This document shows, in pieces, positions 38,580 to 47,464 of a stretch of DNA of 64,000 nt. Every line of letters starts with the position of its first letter. Position 1 is the stretch's first letter. The position numbers and the translations under genes are program-made. The DNA lies in assembly GCF_001940525.2 (NCBI RefSeq), contig NZ_CP019437.1, positions 1,338,501-1,402,500 of the forward strand. Direction: 5' to 3'. Below the pieces are notes generated by a model, which was not told the origin of the DNA, searched no databases, and saw nothing but the letters and a program-made list of their open reading frames with translations. Source of the stretch: Thioclava nitratireducens. GTDB lineage: Bacteria; Pseudomonadota; Alphaproteobacteria; Rhodobacterales; Rhodobacteraceae.

Positions 38580-40229
38580 TCAGTCGCGGTTGCCACCGCG
38601 CGGCTTGCCGCCGAAGGGCTTGCCGCCGGGTTTTCCGCCCGGCTTGCCTCCATGCGATTTGAAGCCGCCGGAACGTGCGGGCCGGTCGCCGCGCGCGTCG
38701 CCGTGGGATTTGAACCCGCCCGAACGCGGTTTCCCGCCCGGTTTGCCACCATGCGATTTGAACCCGCCCGAGCGGGGCTTGTTGCCGCCACGGTCGTCTC
38801 GGCCCGCTTCGTCGCGATCCCGGCTGAAGCGCGCCTTGTCGCCGAACTTCCCACTGGGCTTGCCGCCGAACTTCCCGCCGGAGCGGTCATCGCGGTCGCG
38901 GTTGAAGCTGGGCTTGTCGCCACGCGGCCCACGATCCGGACGGTCTCCACGATCCTTCGAGAAACGCGGACCCCGATCGCCGCGCTCGCCTTCATCGCGA
39001 TGCGACTTGAAGCCACCGGCCCGCGGCTTGCGTGGCCCGTCGCGGAACGGGCGATCCTCGCGCCCACCCTCTTCGCGGTCCTTGCGGAAGCGCGGTTTGT
39101 CGTCGCGGCTACCCTCGTCGCGGTCCCGGTTGAAGCGCGGCTTGTCGCCACGCGGCCCGCGATCCGGGCGGTCGCCCCGATCCTTCGAGAAGCGCGGCCC
39201 ACGATCGCCGCGCTCGCCCCGATCTCCGCGGTCGCCCTCGTCACGATGCGATTTGAAGCCGCCCGTGCGCGGCTTGCGCGGACGATCCTCACGGCCGCCT
39301 TCGTCACGATCCTTGCGGAAGCGCGGCTTGTCATCGCGGCCGCCGTCATCGCGATCCCGCTTGAAGCGCGGCTTGTCGCCCCGGTCCTTGCGCTCGCCGC
39401 GCTCCGGGCGATCCCCACGCTCCTTGCGCTCGGGCTTCGTTTCGCCGCCCACCGGCTTGTCGTCGAGCAACCCGCCCAGCTGATCGCGCAGCATCTTGCG
39501 CTTCACTTCCATGACGTCGCCTGCCTTCATGTCCATCAGGCGGAACGGACCATAGCTGATCCGGATCAGGCGGTTCACCTGGAAGCCGATCTCGGTCATG
39601 GCGCGACGGATTTCGCGGTTGCGGCCTTCACGGATGCCCACGGTCAGCCACGCATTCGCGCCCTGCTGACGGTCGAGCGAGACCTCCATCGGCAGGAATT
39701 CTTCGCCGTCGATGGTGATGCCTTGGCGCAGCGGCTCGAAGCTCTGCTCGGTCGGGCGGCCATTCACGCGAACGCGGTATTTGCGCAGCCAGCCGGTCTC
39801 GGGCAGTTCCAGACGGCGCTTGAGGCCGCCGTCATTGGTCAAGAGCAGCAGGCCTTCGGAGTTGAGGTCGAGACGGCCCACGTTCAGCACGCGCGGCATG
39901 CCTTCGGGCATTTCGTCGAAAATCGTACGGCGGCCCTGTTCGTCCTTCTCGGTCGTGACCAGACCCAGCGGCTTGTAATAGAGCCACAGCCGCGTCTCCT
40001 GCGGTGCGTCGATCGCCTTGCCGTCGATGGTGATCTTGTCCGAGGCCGCCACGTCGAGTGCGGGCGAGTCGATCTGCTTGCCGTTCACCGCGACCTTGCC
40101 GGCGAGGATCATCTTCTCGGCGTCGCGGCGCGAGGCCACGCCGGAGCGCGCGATCACCTTGGCGACGCGTTCTTTCGCACCGGACTTATCGGCGGATTTC
40201 GGGGCGGAATTTTCGGGAGTGTCGGTCAT
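38580..40229 (-). CDS. rluB: 23S rRNA pseudouridine synthase (RluB-like) with long repetitive tail
   Basis: 549 residues. S4 domain at about 19-70; catalytic core with D121 in GRLDLNSEG and the family GIREGRNREIRRA segment near 198-210. Normal enzymes end near residue 260. Here an extra approximately 290 residues follow, made of Gly, Arg, Lys and Asp with two tandem units of about 76 residues and five copies of GGFKSH. Isomerises a uridine of 23S rRNA; the tail is probably disordered and RNA-binding. Confidence 0.9.
   Translation of the reverse strand: MTDTPENSAPKSADKSGAKERVAKVIARSGVASRRDAEKMILAGKVAVNGKQIDSPALDVAASDKITIDGKAIDAPQETRLWLYYKPLGLVTTEKDEQGRRTIFDEMPEGMPRVLNVGRLDLNSEGLLLLTNDGGLKRRLELPETGWLRKYRVRVNGRPTEQSFEPLRQGITIDGEEFLPMEVSLDRQQGANAWLTVGIREGRNREIRRAMTEIGFQVNRLIRISYGPFRLMDMKAGDVMEVKRKMLRDQLGGLLDDKPVGGETKPERKERGDRPERGERKDRGDKPRFKRDRDDGGRDDKPRFRKDRDEGGREDRPRKPRTGGFKSHRDEGDRGDRGERGDRGPRFSKDRGDRPDRGPRGDKPRFNRDRDEGSRDDKPRFRKDREEGGREDRPFRDGPRKPRAGGFKSHRDEGERGDRGPRFSKDRGDRPDRGPRGDKPSFNRDRDDRSGGKFGGKPSGKFGDKARFSRDRDEAGRDDRGGNKPRSGGFKSHGGKPGGKPRSGGFKSHGDARGDRPARSGGFKSHGGKPGGKPGGKPFGGKPRGGNRD
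38583..39449 (-). repeat. in-gene repeat array encoding the RluB tail
   Basis: Imperfect direct repeats with a period of about 228 bases: GGCTTGTCGCCACGCGGCCC occurs at 38911 and again at 39139. Shorter GGFKSH-encoding repeats follow toward 38583. The repeat lies in frame (76 codons), so unit loss or gain would keep the reading frame. Confidence 0.75.
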
Positions 40230-40352
40230 GTCCGGTTCCTTCTAGGGGAGGGGGCGCGCGAGTCGCTCGGGCGCGAAAGACCGCGATCTACACCTTTCCG
40301 AGGCGCGTGGGAAGCGTCTTGATAAGCGCGGGTTTGCAGGCGATGAAGAGCC

Positions 40353-40802
40353 ATGGAATTCCGGTCTTTCATGCAACAGGCGCTGGCAGAGGCGCGCGCG
40401 GCGGCCAAGCGCGGCGAAGTGCCCGTCGGCGCGGTCGTCGTCTCCCCTGACGGTAGGGTGGTGGCGTCTGCGGGCAACCGCACGCGCGAGCTCGGCGATC
40501 CGACGGCCCATGCCGAGATTCTCGCGATGCGCGACGCCTGTGCGCAGATCGGCTCGGAGCGGCTGCCCGGTTACGACCTCTATGTCACGCTCGAGCCCTG
40601 TCCGATGTGCGCCTCGGCGATCTCGCAGGCCCGGATCGCGCGGCTCTATTATGGCGCGGCCGATCCGAAATCGGGCGGCGTCGCGCAGGGGCCGCGCATC
40701 TTCGCGCATCCGCAGAGCCACCACGTGCCGGAAATCTACGACGGCATCGGGGCGGCGGAGGCCGAGGCGCTCCTGAAGGATTTCTTCGCAGCGCGCCGCT
40801 GA
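40353..40802 (+). CDS. tadA: tRNA-specific adenosine deaminase
   Basis: 149 residues. Zinc/catalytic motifs HAE (PTAHAEILAM) and PCPMC are intact. TadA converts A34 to inosine in tRNA-Arg(ACG), an essential function. Divergent from rluB with about 120 bases between them. Starts MEFRSFMQQAL. Confidence 0.96.
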   Translation: MEFRSFMQQALAEARAAAKRGEVPVGAVVVSPDGRVVASAGNRTRELGDPTAHAEILAMRDACAQIGSERLPGYDLYVTLEPCPMCASAISQARIARLYYGAADPKSGGVAQGPRIFAHPQSHHVPEIYDGIGAAEAEALLKDFFAARR

Positions 40803-40906
40803 GCCTCGCCCGTCTGGACGCGTCTACTTTCATGTGGCATATCAAGCGTATCGCAGGCCCGAGGGGTCGCGATCCCCGATATCGAAGACGACCAGAAGGA
40901 GCGGGA

Positions 40907-41182
40907 ATGCGTTCGGCATTGCGTCTGCGCGAAGGTGGCCTTGCTGCCTATCAGCAAGAGATGAAATGGGTCGCGCTCGCCCTCGGCATCGCCTCCACCA
41001 TTGCTATCGTGCAGAACTGGTACCCGCTCAACCTGTTTCTCAGCCTGCCATTCTGCCTGATCTGGGCCTATCACGCCTGGCTGCATACAGAGCGCCAGCT
41101 GAAATATCTCAACATCATGTTCACCGGTTTCTACCTCTACGGGATCGCGCGCTATTTCCTGATGTCGCAGGGGCAGGGCTGA
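40907..41182 (+). CDS. small membrane protein (possibly DUF6552)
   Basis: 91 residues from ATG 40907 with AGAAGGAG upstream. About two to three hydrophobic helices (residues 20-40, 43-60 and 70-85). The segment WVALALGIASTIAIVQNWYP is typical of a small Rhodobacterales membrane family that I think is DUF6552. Function unknown. Confidence 0.72.
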   Translation: MRSALRLREGGLAAYQQEMKWVALALGIASTIAIVQNWYPLNLFLSLPFCLIWAYHAWLHTERQLKYLNIMFTGFYLYGIARYFLMSQGQG

Positions 41183-41247
41183 GGCGCGGGTCTTGTAACC
41201 CCGTCGGCCAGCGGGGATAGTCGCGCAAGACATTCGGGGATGATTTC

Positions 41248-41706
41248 ATGAGCGACGAGAACGACAAGATACTCGAACAGGCGCGCCAGTTCATCGAGGC
41301 GATCCCGCATTCCCGCGCGCTGGGCATGCAGATGGACGAGATCCGCCCCGGCTGCGCGACCCTCTCGATGCCCTATGACACGCGCTTCGTGGGCGATCCG
41401 CGCACCGGCGTGATCCATGGCGGCGCGGTCTCGGCGCTGATGGATACCTGCGCGGGCGCCGCCGTAATGAGCCACCCGCAGGCGGGCGCCTCTACCGCGA
41501 CGCTCGATCTGCGCATCGATTACATGCGCCCCGCGACGCCCGGCCAGCGGATCACCGCGCGGGCCGAATGCTATCACGTCACCCGCTCGGTGGCCTTCGT
41601 GCGTGCGACCACCCATGACGAGGACGCGGAGCGCCCCGTGGCGACTGCCACCGGTGCCTTCACCGTCTCGCGGCCCGACAAACCCAAATCGGAGGGCCAG
41701 GCATGA
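41248..41706 (+). CDS. PaaI family hotdog thioesterase
   Basis: 152 residues. PaaI/YdiI-type signature GVIHGGAVSALMDTCAG with the catalytic Asp in LMDT. Hydrolyses an acyl-CoA; substrate unknown. Directly coupled to a second PaaI-type gene by a 4-base overlap (ATGA), suggesting a heteromeric enzyme. Confidence 0.9.
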   Translation: MSDENDKILEQARQFIEAIPHSRALGMQMDEIRPGCATLSMPYDTRFVGDPRTGVIHGGAVSALMDTCAGAAVMSHPQAGASTATLDLRIDYMRPATPGQRITARAECYHVTRSVAFVRATTHDEDAERPVATATGAFTVSRPDKPKSEGQA

Positions 41707-42227
41707 GCCGTCCCAAGCCCGAACCCGTCCAGCAGGTCAAGCAGCGCCGTGACGGCGCGCTCAAGATGCTCGTCGAGGGCATTCCTTACGCGCAATTCCT
41801 CGGCATCGGTTTCGACCGGCGCGGCGACGAGCTGACCGGTGTTCTGTCCTATGATGACAAGCTGATCGGCAACCCGATGCTGCCCGCGATCCATGGCGGG
41901 GTGACGGCGGCCTTTCTAGAGGTCACCGCGATCATCGAGCTCAGCTGGTCCTACCTCTGGGACGATATCGAGGCGGGGCGGATCGATTTCGACGCGCTGA
42001 CGCCCGAGAGCCTGCCGCGGCTGCCCAAGACGATCGACTTCACGGTGGATTACCTGCGCTCCGGCCTGCCGCGCGACGCCTATGCGCGGGCGCGGGTCAA
42101 CCGCTCGGGGCGGCGTTACGCCAGCGTCCATGTCGAGGCCTGGCAGGACAACCGGACCCGGATCTTCGCGCAGGCGACCGGACACTTCCTGATGCCCGCG
42201 CGGGACGATACCTCCGCCAATGGCTGA
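41703..42227 (+). CDS. second PaaI family hotdog thioesterase
   Basis: 174 residues. AIHGGVTAAFLEVTAI takes the place of the catalytic segment; the Asp of the partner protein is replaced by Glu (FLEVT). It carries a longer middle region (residues 75-100) than the first gene. Likely an obligate partner or a second thioesterase. The next gene (MATE) starts 8 bases before its stop. Confidence 0.86.
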   Translation: MSRPKPEPVQQVKQRRDGALKMLVEGIPYAQFLGIGFDRRGDELTGVLSYDDKLIGNPMLPAIHGGVTAAFLEVTAIIELSWSYLWDDIEAGRIDFDALTPESLPRLPKTIDFTVDYLRSGLPRDAYARARVNRSGRRYASVHVEAWQDNRTRIFAQATGHFLMPARDDTSANG

Positions 42228-43527
42228 GATTACCCATGCGCGGGTCCTGAAGATCGCGCTGCCCATCGTCCTCTCGAACGCTACGATCCCTATCCTCGGC
42301 GCGGTCGACACGGCCGTCGTCGGCCAGATCGGCCTGCCCGCGCCGATCGGGGCGGTGGGGATCGGAGCGGTGATCCTGTCCTCGCTCTACTGGATCTTCG
42401 GATTCCTCAGGATGGGCACAACCGGGCTGGTGAGCCAGGCGCATGGGACGGGCGACACCGGCGAGGTGTCCGCCGGGCTGATGCGCGCGCTGATCATTGC
42501 GGGGATCGCCGGGCTGAGCCTCATCGTGCTGCAACTTCCGCTGTTCTGGGCCGCTTTTCAGCTTGCCCCAGCGAGCGACGAGGTCGAGGGGCTTGCCCGC
42601 GACTACCTGCAGATCCGCATCTGGGGCGCGCCGCTGACGATCTCGCTCTACGCTTTCACCGGATGGTTGATCGCGCTGGAGCGCACGCGCGGGGTCCTCT
42701 TGCTGCAGGTGGCGATGAACGCGTTGAACGTCGGGCTGGATCTTCTGTTCGTTCTCGGCTTCAGTTGGGGCGTGCAAGGCGTAGCCGGCGCCACGCTCAT
42801 CTCCGAAATCGGCGGTGTGCTGCTGGCGCTTTGGCTGTGTCGCGCTGCCTTTGCGGGAGGGCTGTGGCGCGCGCGCGCGATCTTCGACCGCGTGAAACTG
42901 GCGACTATGGCGCGGGTGAATACCGACATCATGCTCCGCTCGATCCTGCTGCAGGCGAGCTTCACCTCCTTCCTGTTCCTCGGCGCGGGACAGGGCGATG
43001 TGACCCTCGCGGCCAATCAGGTGCTGCTGCAATTCCTGCAGATCACGGCCTTCGCGCTGGACGGGTTCGCCTTCTCCGCCGAGAGCCTCGTGGGGCAGGC
43101 CGTGGGCGCGCATTCCGCGGCACGGCTGCGCCGGGCGAGCATCGTGTCCTCGCAATGGGGGATCGGTGGCGCGCTCGTGCTGGGCGCGGTCTTCCTGCTC
43201 GCAGGCCCTGCGATCATCGACCTGATGACCACCGCGCCGAATGTCCGCATCGAGGCGCGCGACTACCTGATCTGGATCGCCGCCGCCCCGCTGATCGGCG
43301 GGCCGGCCTGGATGCTCGACGGCATTTTCATCGGCGCGACCCTGACGCGCGAGATGCGCAACGCGATGGTCGTCTCGGTCGCGATCTACACGGCGGCGCT
43401 ATTCGTGCTGATCCCGCTTTTCGGCAATCACGGGCTCTGGGCGGGGCTGATGATCCTCAACGCCACGCGCGGCCTGACGATGGCGCGGCTCTATCCCCGG
43501 GCCGAGGCGAAAGCTTCATCCGGGTAG
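42220..43527 (+). CDS. MATE family efflux transporter (DinF-like)
   Basis: 435 residues, 12 predicted helices in two repeats; family segments VDTAVVGQIG near residue 28 and RMGTTGLVSQAHGTGD. DinF-type MATE exporters use H+ or Na+ gradients. Same operon as the two thioesterases (overlap of 8 bases). Substrate unknown. Confidence 0.92.
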   Translation: MAEITHARVLKIALPIVLSNATIPILGAVDTAVVGQIGLPAPIGAVGIGAVILSSLYWIFGFLRMGTTGLVSQAHGTGDTGEVSAGLMRALIIAGIAGLSLIVLQLPLFWAAFQLAPASDEVEGLARDYLQIRIWGAPLTISLYAFTGWLIALERTRGVLLLQVAMNALNVGLDLLFVLGFSWGVQGVAGATLISEIGGVLLALWLCRAAFAGGLWRARAIFDRVKLATMARVNTDIMLRSILLQASFTSFLFLGAGQGDVTLAANQVLLQFLQITAFALDGFAFSAESLVGQAVGAHSAARLRRASIVSSQWGIGGALVLGAVFLLAGPAIIDLMTTAPNVRIEARDYLIWIAAAPLIGGPAWMLDGIFIGATLTREMRNAMVVSVAIYTAALFVLIPLFGNHGLWAGLMILNATRGLTMARLYPRAEAKASSG

Positions 43528-43574
43528 AGGCGCGGCCCCTCTGACTGCGCCCCGCCCCTCCCTTCCCCTTGGGA

Positions 43575-43622
43575 GAAATATCCCGGGGGAGAGGGCGAAG
43601 CCCGAGGGGGCAGCGCCCCCTT
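43575..43622 (+). repeat. intergenic palindromic repeat, copy A
   Basis: GAAATATCCCGGGGG, then GGGCGAAGCCC and GGGGGCAGCGCCCCC. Almost identical to the reverse complement of 50020-50067. It contains two hairpins and lies between the convergent MATE and GS-family genes, so it may act as a terminator. Confidence 0.8.
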
Positions 43623-44953
43623 CAGACAGTATCCAGGTAAAGCTCGGTCTGTTCCTGATCCGAGAGCTCCGCCATGTAATGCAGCTCCTGCCGCTTGGTC
43701 ATGGCGAAATTGGTGATCAGTTCGCGGTCGAAGATGCGCGGCATGATCTCGCAATTCTGGAAGGCGTCGATCGCCTCTTCCCAGTCGGTGGGCATCTGCG
43801 GCAGGTCGAGCGCATAGGCGTTGCCCTTGATCGGCTCGGGCGCTTCTATCTTGTCTTCGATCCCGATCAGCGCCGCGCCCAGGATAGCGGCGATCATCAG
43901 GTAGGGGTTCACGTCGCCGCCCGCCACGCGATGCTCGATCCGGCGCGCCTGCGGGCCAGAGGCCGGGATACGCAGCGCCGAGGTGCGGTTCTCGTAGGCC
44001 CAGGCGATCCCAGTTGGCGCATGGGCGTCGGGCACCAGGCGGTCATAGCTGTTCTCATGCGGCGCGAAGATCAGCGCCGAGCCCGACATCGCAGCCAGAC
44101 AGCCGGCGACCGCGTGGCGCATCTGATCCGAGCCCTGCGGCGTGCCGTCGTTGAAGATGTTGCTGCCCTCGGCATCGAGCACGGAGAAATGCATATGCAT
44201 GCCGTTGCCGGGCCATTCGTCGTACGGTTTCGCCATGAAGGACGCGGCGAAACCATGCGCGCGTGCCAGCCCTTTCACCAGCATCTTGAACAGCCAGCTG
44301 TCATCGGCGGCCTTAAGCGGGTCGGGTTGGTGGCTAAGGTTGATCTCGAACTGGCCGGGACCCGCTTCGGAGATCGCGGTATCGGCGGGAATATCCATCG
44401 CCTCGCAGGCGTCGTAGAGCTGGCTGAAGAAAATGTCGAACGCGTCGAGCGCGCGCAACGATAGCACCTCGCCGCCGGTGCGGCGTTTGCCCGAGCGCGG
44501 CGAGGGCGGCACCCGCAGGGTCTTGCCGCTATCGTCGATCAGAAAGAATTCCAGCTCGGTCGCGACCACGGGGGTCAGCCCCAGAGCCTTGTAGCGTTCC
44601 ACGACGCGGGCCAGCGCCTGCCGGGGATCGCCCGCATAGGGCGTGCCGTCCATGTGGAACATCCAGATCGGCAGCAGCGCCGTCGGCGCCGAGAGCCACG
44701 GCATCGGCAGGAAGCCCCGCTCGGTCGGCATCAGAAGGCCGTCGGCATCGCCGGATTCGAAGACGAGCGGGCTGTCTTCGACATCCTCGCCCCAGATGTC
44801 GAGGTTCATCACCGAATAGGGAAAGCGCGTCCCTTCGGTGAAGACCTTATCGGCGAAACGAGCCGGCAGGCGCTTGCCGCGCGCCACCCCGTTGAGATCG
44901 GCCGCCGCCACGCGGATCGTGCGAACGTCGGGATGGTCGTGCAGCCAGTTCAT
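43622..44953 (-). CDS. glutamine synthetase family protein (gamma-glutamyl ligase type)
   Basis: 443 residues. GS catalytic fold with the metal/glutamate motifs PGQFEINL and NGMHMHFSVLD and the ammonia/ATP region ASGPQARRIEHRVAGGDVN. It belongs to the catabolic PuuA/GlnA-like group rather than ammonia-assimilating GlnA, which lacks this N-terminus. It is the last gene of an amino-acid ABC transporter operon, starting 3 bases after the permease. It likely gamma-glutamylates the imported amine or amino acid. Confidence 0.9.
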   Translation of the reverse strand: MNWLHDHPDVRTIRVAAADLNGVARGKRLPARFADKVFTEGTRFPYSVMNLDIWGEDVEDSPLVFESGDADGLLMPTERGFLPMPWLSAPTALLPIWMFHMDGTPYAGDPRQALARVVERYKALGLTPVVATELEFFLIDDSGKTLRVPPSPRSGKRRTGGEVLSLRALDAFDIFFSQLYDACEAMDIPADTAISEAGPGQFEINLSHQPDPLKAADDSWLFKMLVKGLARAHGFAASFMAKPYDEWPGNGMHMHFSVLDAEGSNIFNDGTPQGSDQMRHAVAGCLAAMSGSALIFAPHENSYDRLVPDAHAPTGIAWAYENRTSALRIPASGPQARRIEHRVAGGDVNPYLMIAAILGAALIGIEDKIEAPEPIKGNAYALDLPQMPTDWEEAIDAFQNCEIMPRIFDRELITNFAMTKRQELHYMAELSDQEQTELYLDTV

Positions 44954-44956
44954 GTG

Positions 44957-45784
44957 TCACCTGATAATCTGCGGCCTGAACCGGAAGCGCTTGCGGCTTT
45001 CCTGCGGCAGATGGCGGTTCAGGCGGCGGTTGATCACCCCGAAGACCGCGATGACGCAGAGCGTGAGCAGGATGAAATAGAACGCCGCGATCGGGTAGGG
45101 GATGAAGGGATTGAAGGTCTTGTCCGCGAAATATTTCGCGTAATAGAGCGCGTCGCCCTCCTGCCGGAACGCCGGGAAGCCCGAGAAGAACACGAGCGTG
45201 GTGGCGTGGAACAGGAAGATCGCCTCGTTGGTGTAGGACGGCCAACCGAGCCGGAGCATCGTCGGCCATGTCACGCGGCGGAATTTGGTCCAGCCGGTCA
45301 TGCCATAGGCGTCCGCGGCTTCCATGTCGCCTTTCGGAACCGAGCGCAGCGCGCCGTAGAAAATCTCGGCGGCATAGGCGGAGGTGTTGAAGAACAGCAC
45401 GATCAGGGCGCCTGCCCAGGCCCGCGTGATCCAGTCCGTCGCGACCGTGATGCCGAGGATCGGGAAGCCAGCCCGGGGCAGCATCGCGAAGGCCTCGTAG
45501 GCGAGGAAAAACTGGATGAAAAGCGGTGAGCCGCGGAACAGGAAGATGAACCAGTCCGCGGGTTTGCGGAAAATTGCACGTTCGGAGTTCTTCGCCACTG
45601 CCAGCGTGGTCGCGAGGAAGAAGCCCGCCAGAAGCGCGAGGATGCCGAAATAGAGGTTCCAGATCATCCCCGAGCCGATCAGGGTGAATTGCTGGCACAT
45701 GGTGAAATCGGAGCGCGGCAGCAGCCGCTCGCCGATGCCCACGGACCGCAGACCGTAATCCGCGATGGTCTGAATGCAGCTCAT
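44957..45784 (-). CDS. polar amino-acid ABC transporter permease
   Basis: 275 residues, HisM/OccM-like. About five membrane helices and the EAA loop (EAADAYGMTGWTKFRRVTWP) near residues 155-175 that contacts the ATPase. It overlaps the other permease gene by 4 bases; the two form the heterodimeric pore. Confidence 0.93.
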   Translation of the reverse strand: MSCIQTIADYGLRSVGIGERLLPRSDFTMCQQFTLIGSGMIWNLYFGILALLAGFFLATTLAVAKNSERAIFRKPADWFIFLFRGSPLFIQFFLAYEAFAMLPRAGFPILGITVATDWITRAWAGALIVLFFNTSAYAAEIFYGALRSVPKGDMEAADAYGMTGWTKFRRVTWPTMLRLGWPSYTNEAIFLFHATTLVFFSGFPAFRQEGDALYYAKYFADKTFNPFIPYPIAAFYFILLTLCVIAVFGVINRRLNRHLPQESRKRFRFRPQIIR

Positions 45785-46659
45785 GCGCCCGCCTTTCTCA
45801 GCGCTTCACCGGCAGCCGTGGCCTGCCCGAAGGAGAGGCGGCGGTTGATGCGCGCCAGCACGATCTCGGAGAGCTTGGTCATCACCAGATAGAAGACCAG
45901 CAGCGCGAGGAAGTAGTAGAGCCGCCAGTCGGGGTGTGGATAAGAGTAGATCTGCGACTTGGTCGCGCCGAGTTCGCGCGCCCAGTAGACGATATCCTCG
46001 ATGCCCAGAAGGAACAGCAGAGGCGTCGCCTTGATGAGGATCATCCATAGGTTTGACAGGCCGGGGATCGCATAGGCCCACATCTGCGGGATCAGTACGC
46101 GGCGGTTCACCTGCGCGCGAGTCATGCCGTAAGCCTCGGCGGTCTCCAGCTGCGCGCGCGGCACGGCCTGCATCGCACCGAACAGCACGTTCGCGGCGAA
46201 CGCCCCGTAGACGATGGAGAAGGCCACCACGGCCAGCGCGAAGCCATAGGCCTCGTGGTAGAATTGTGGGGAGGTACCGAGCGGGATTTTCGCCGCGGCA
46301 CAGACGTGGAACTCGTTCCCCGTCCAGGCGGGGCCGGGGTCGGGGCAGATCGCGCGCGATTTCAGGTATTCGAGCCCCTGGTCCATCGCGATCGGCACGA
46401 AGAGGAAGAAGATGATATCCGGCACACCGCGCACCATCGCGATATAGCCGCGTCCCAGAAGCTTCAGCGGTGCGAGGGTCGACCGCGCGGCGAGCGCGCC
46501 CCCGAAACCGAAGATCAGCGCCACCGGCGCCGTCACGGCCAGCAGGATCAGCACGATCCCAAAGGAGCCATAGAACATCATGTGCTTGCCCGTTGTCAGG
46601 TAGCACAGAAGCCAGGAAAGCCCGTGAAGGGCGGAAGGATCGGAACAGCTGTTGAGCAT
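45781..46659 (-). CDS. polar amino-acid ABC transporter permease (partner)
   Basis: 292 residues, HisQ/OccQ-like. EAA loop ETAEAYGMTRAQVNRRVLIPQ at about residues 178-198, with five helices. It has a 50-residue longer periplasmic loop (CPDPGPAWTGNEFHVCAAAK) near 100-125 with a cysteine pair. Located between the binding protein gene and the second permease. Confidence 0.93.
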   Translation of the reverse strand: MLNSCSDPSALHGLSWLLCYLTTGKHMMFYGSFGIVLILLAVTAPVALIFGFGGALAARSTLAPLKLLGRGYIAMVRGVPDIIFFLFVPIAMDQGLEYLKSRAICPDPGPAWTGNEFHVCAAAKIPLGTSPQFYHEAYGFALAVVAFSIVYGAFAANVLFGAMQAVPRAQLETAEAYGMTRAQVNRRVLIPQMWAYAIPGLSNLWMILIKATPLLFLLGIEDIVYWARELGATKSQIYSYPHPDWRLYYFLALLVFYLVMTKLSEIVLARINRRLSFGQATAAGEALRKAGA

Positions 46660-46708
46660 CTGGATCGGTCGGGGGGCGCGCCGCGTGACCCGCCCCCCGC
46701 TTTCTGGA

Positions 46709-47431
46709 TCAGTTTTTGAAGGTCAGCGCTTTGTCGCCGAAATACTTCTTGATCATCTCGTTGAGCGAGCCGTCGGCCTTCATTTTCGAGATCCCGTCAT
46801 CGAGCTTGTTCTTGAGCTCGGTGTCGGACTTGCGCAGGCCGATGCCGATGCCCTTGCCCAGCGGCACATCGTCGCCGACGAATTGCAGGTTGTCCTGACC
46901 GTCGAAGGGCTTGAGCGCGTCCTTGTCGGCGAAGACCGCGTCGGCCTCGCCGTTCTTCACCGCCGCGATCGTGTCGTCGAGCGTGGCGTATTCGGCGAGC
47001 GTCGCACCGCTTTCGGCGACATGGGCCGCCTGGATCGTGCCGGTCTGCGCCGCGACCACGGCGCCCTTGAGATCGACGTTCGGATCCATCGCGAGATAAG
47101 CGGAGGGCGCCGGCGGGTAGTAGGGCTGGGTGAAGTCGATCGACTTCTCGCGCTCGGCGGTGATCGACATGCCAGCGATGATGGTGTCGTAGTTGCCGCT
47201 CAGCAGGTTCGGGATGATCGAATCCCAGTCATTGGTGACCCAGGTGCAATCGAGGCTCTCCATCTCGCAGAGCTTGTCGCCCAGTTCGCGCTCGAAACCT
47301 GCAACTTCGCCGTTGTCGTCGATGTAGTTGTAGGGAGGGTAGGCGCCCTCGGTGCCCATGCGGACCGTTTCAGCCGCGGCAATGCCGGCCGACAGGCCGA
47401 GAATGGCGGCGGTCAGGATCAGTTTTTTCAT
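46709..47431 (-). CDS. amino-acid ABC transporter periplasmic binding protein
   Basis: 240 residues with a 20-residue signal peptide and the family 3 (SBP_bac_3) fold: TEGAYPPYNYID at the start of the mature protein, and GFERELGDKLCE. Ligand not determinable; the opine/lysine-arginine-ornithine group is the best guess from the permeases. Confidence 0.93.
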   Translation of the reverse strand: MKKLILTAAILGLSAGIAAAETVRMGTEGAYPPYNYIDDNGEVAGFERELGDKLCEMESLDCTWVTNDWDSIIPNLLSGNYDTIIAGMSITAEREKSIDFTQPYYPPAPSAYLAMDPNVDLKGAVVAAQTGTIQAAHVAESGATLAEYATLDDTIAAVKNGEADAVFADKDALKPFDGQDNLQFVGDDVPLGKGIGIGLRKSDTELKNKLDDGISKMKADGSLNEMIKKYFGDKALTFKN

Positions 47432-47464
47432 CTTGGGTTCCCCGTTGTTTGTTCTTGGGTTGGT

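Noticed and set aside
38652..40322. 556-codon plus-strand open frame opposite rluB, and a 363-codon one at 38392-39483
   Set aside because: Both are antisense to the well-supported rluB; they are open only because the repeat array and high GC suppress stops. The proteins are low complexity.
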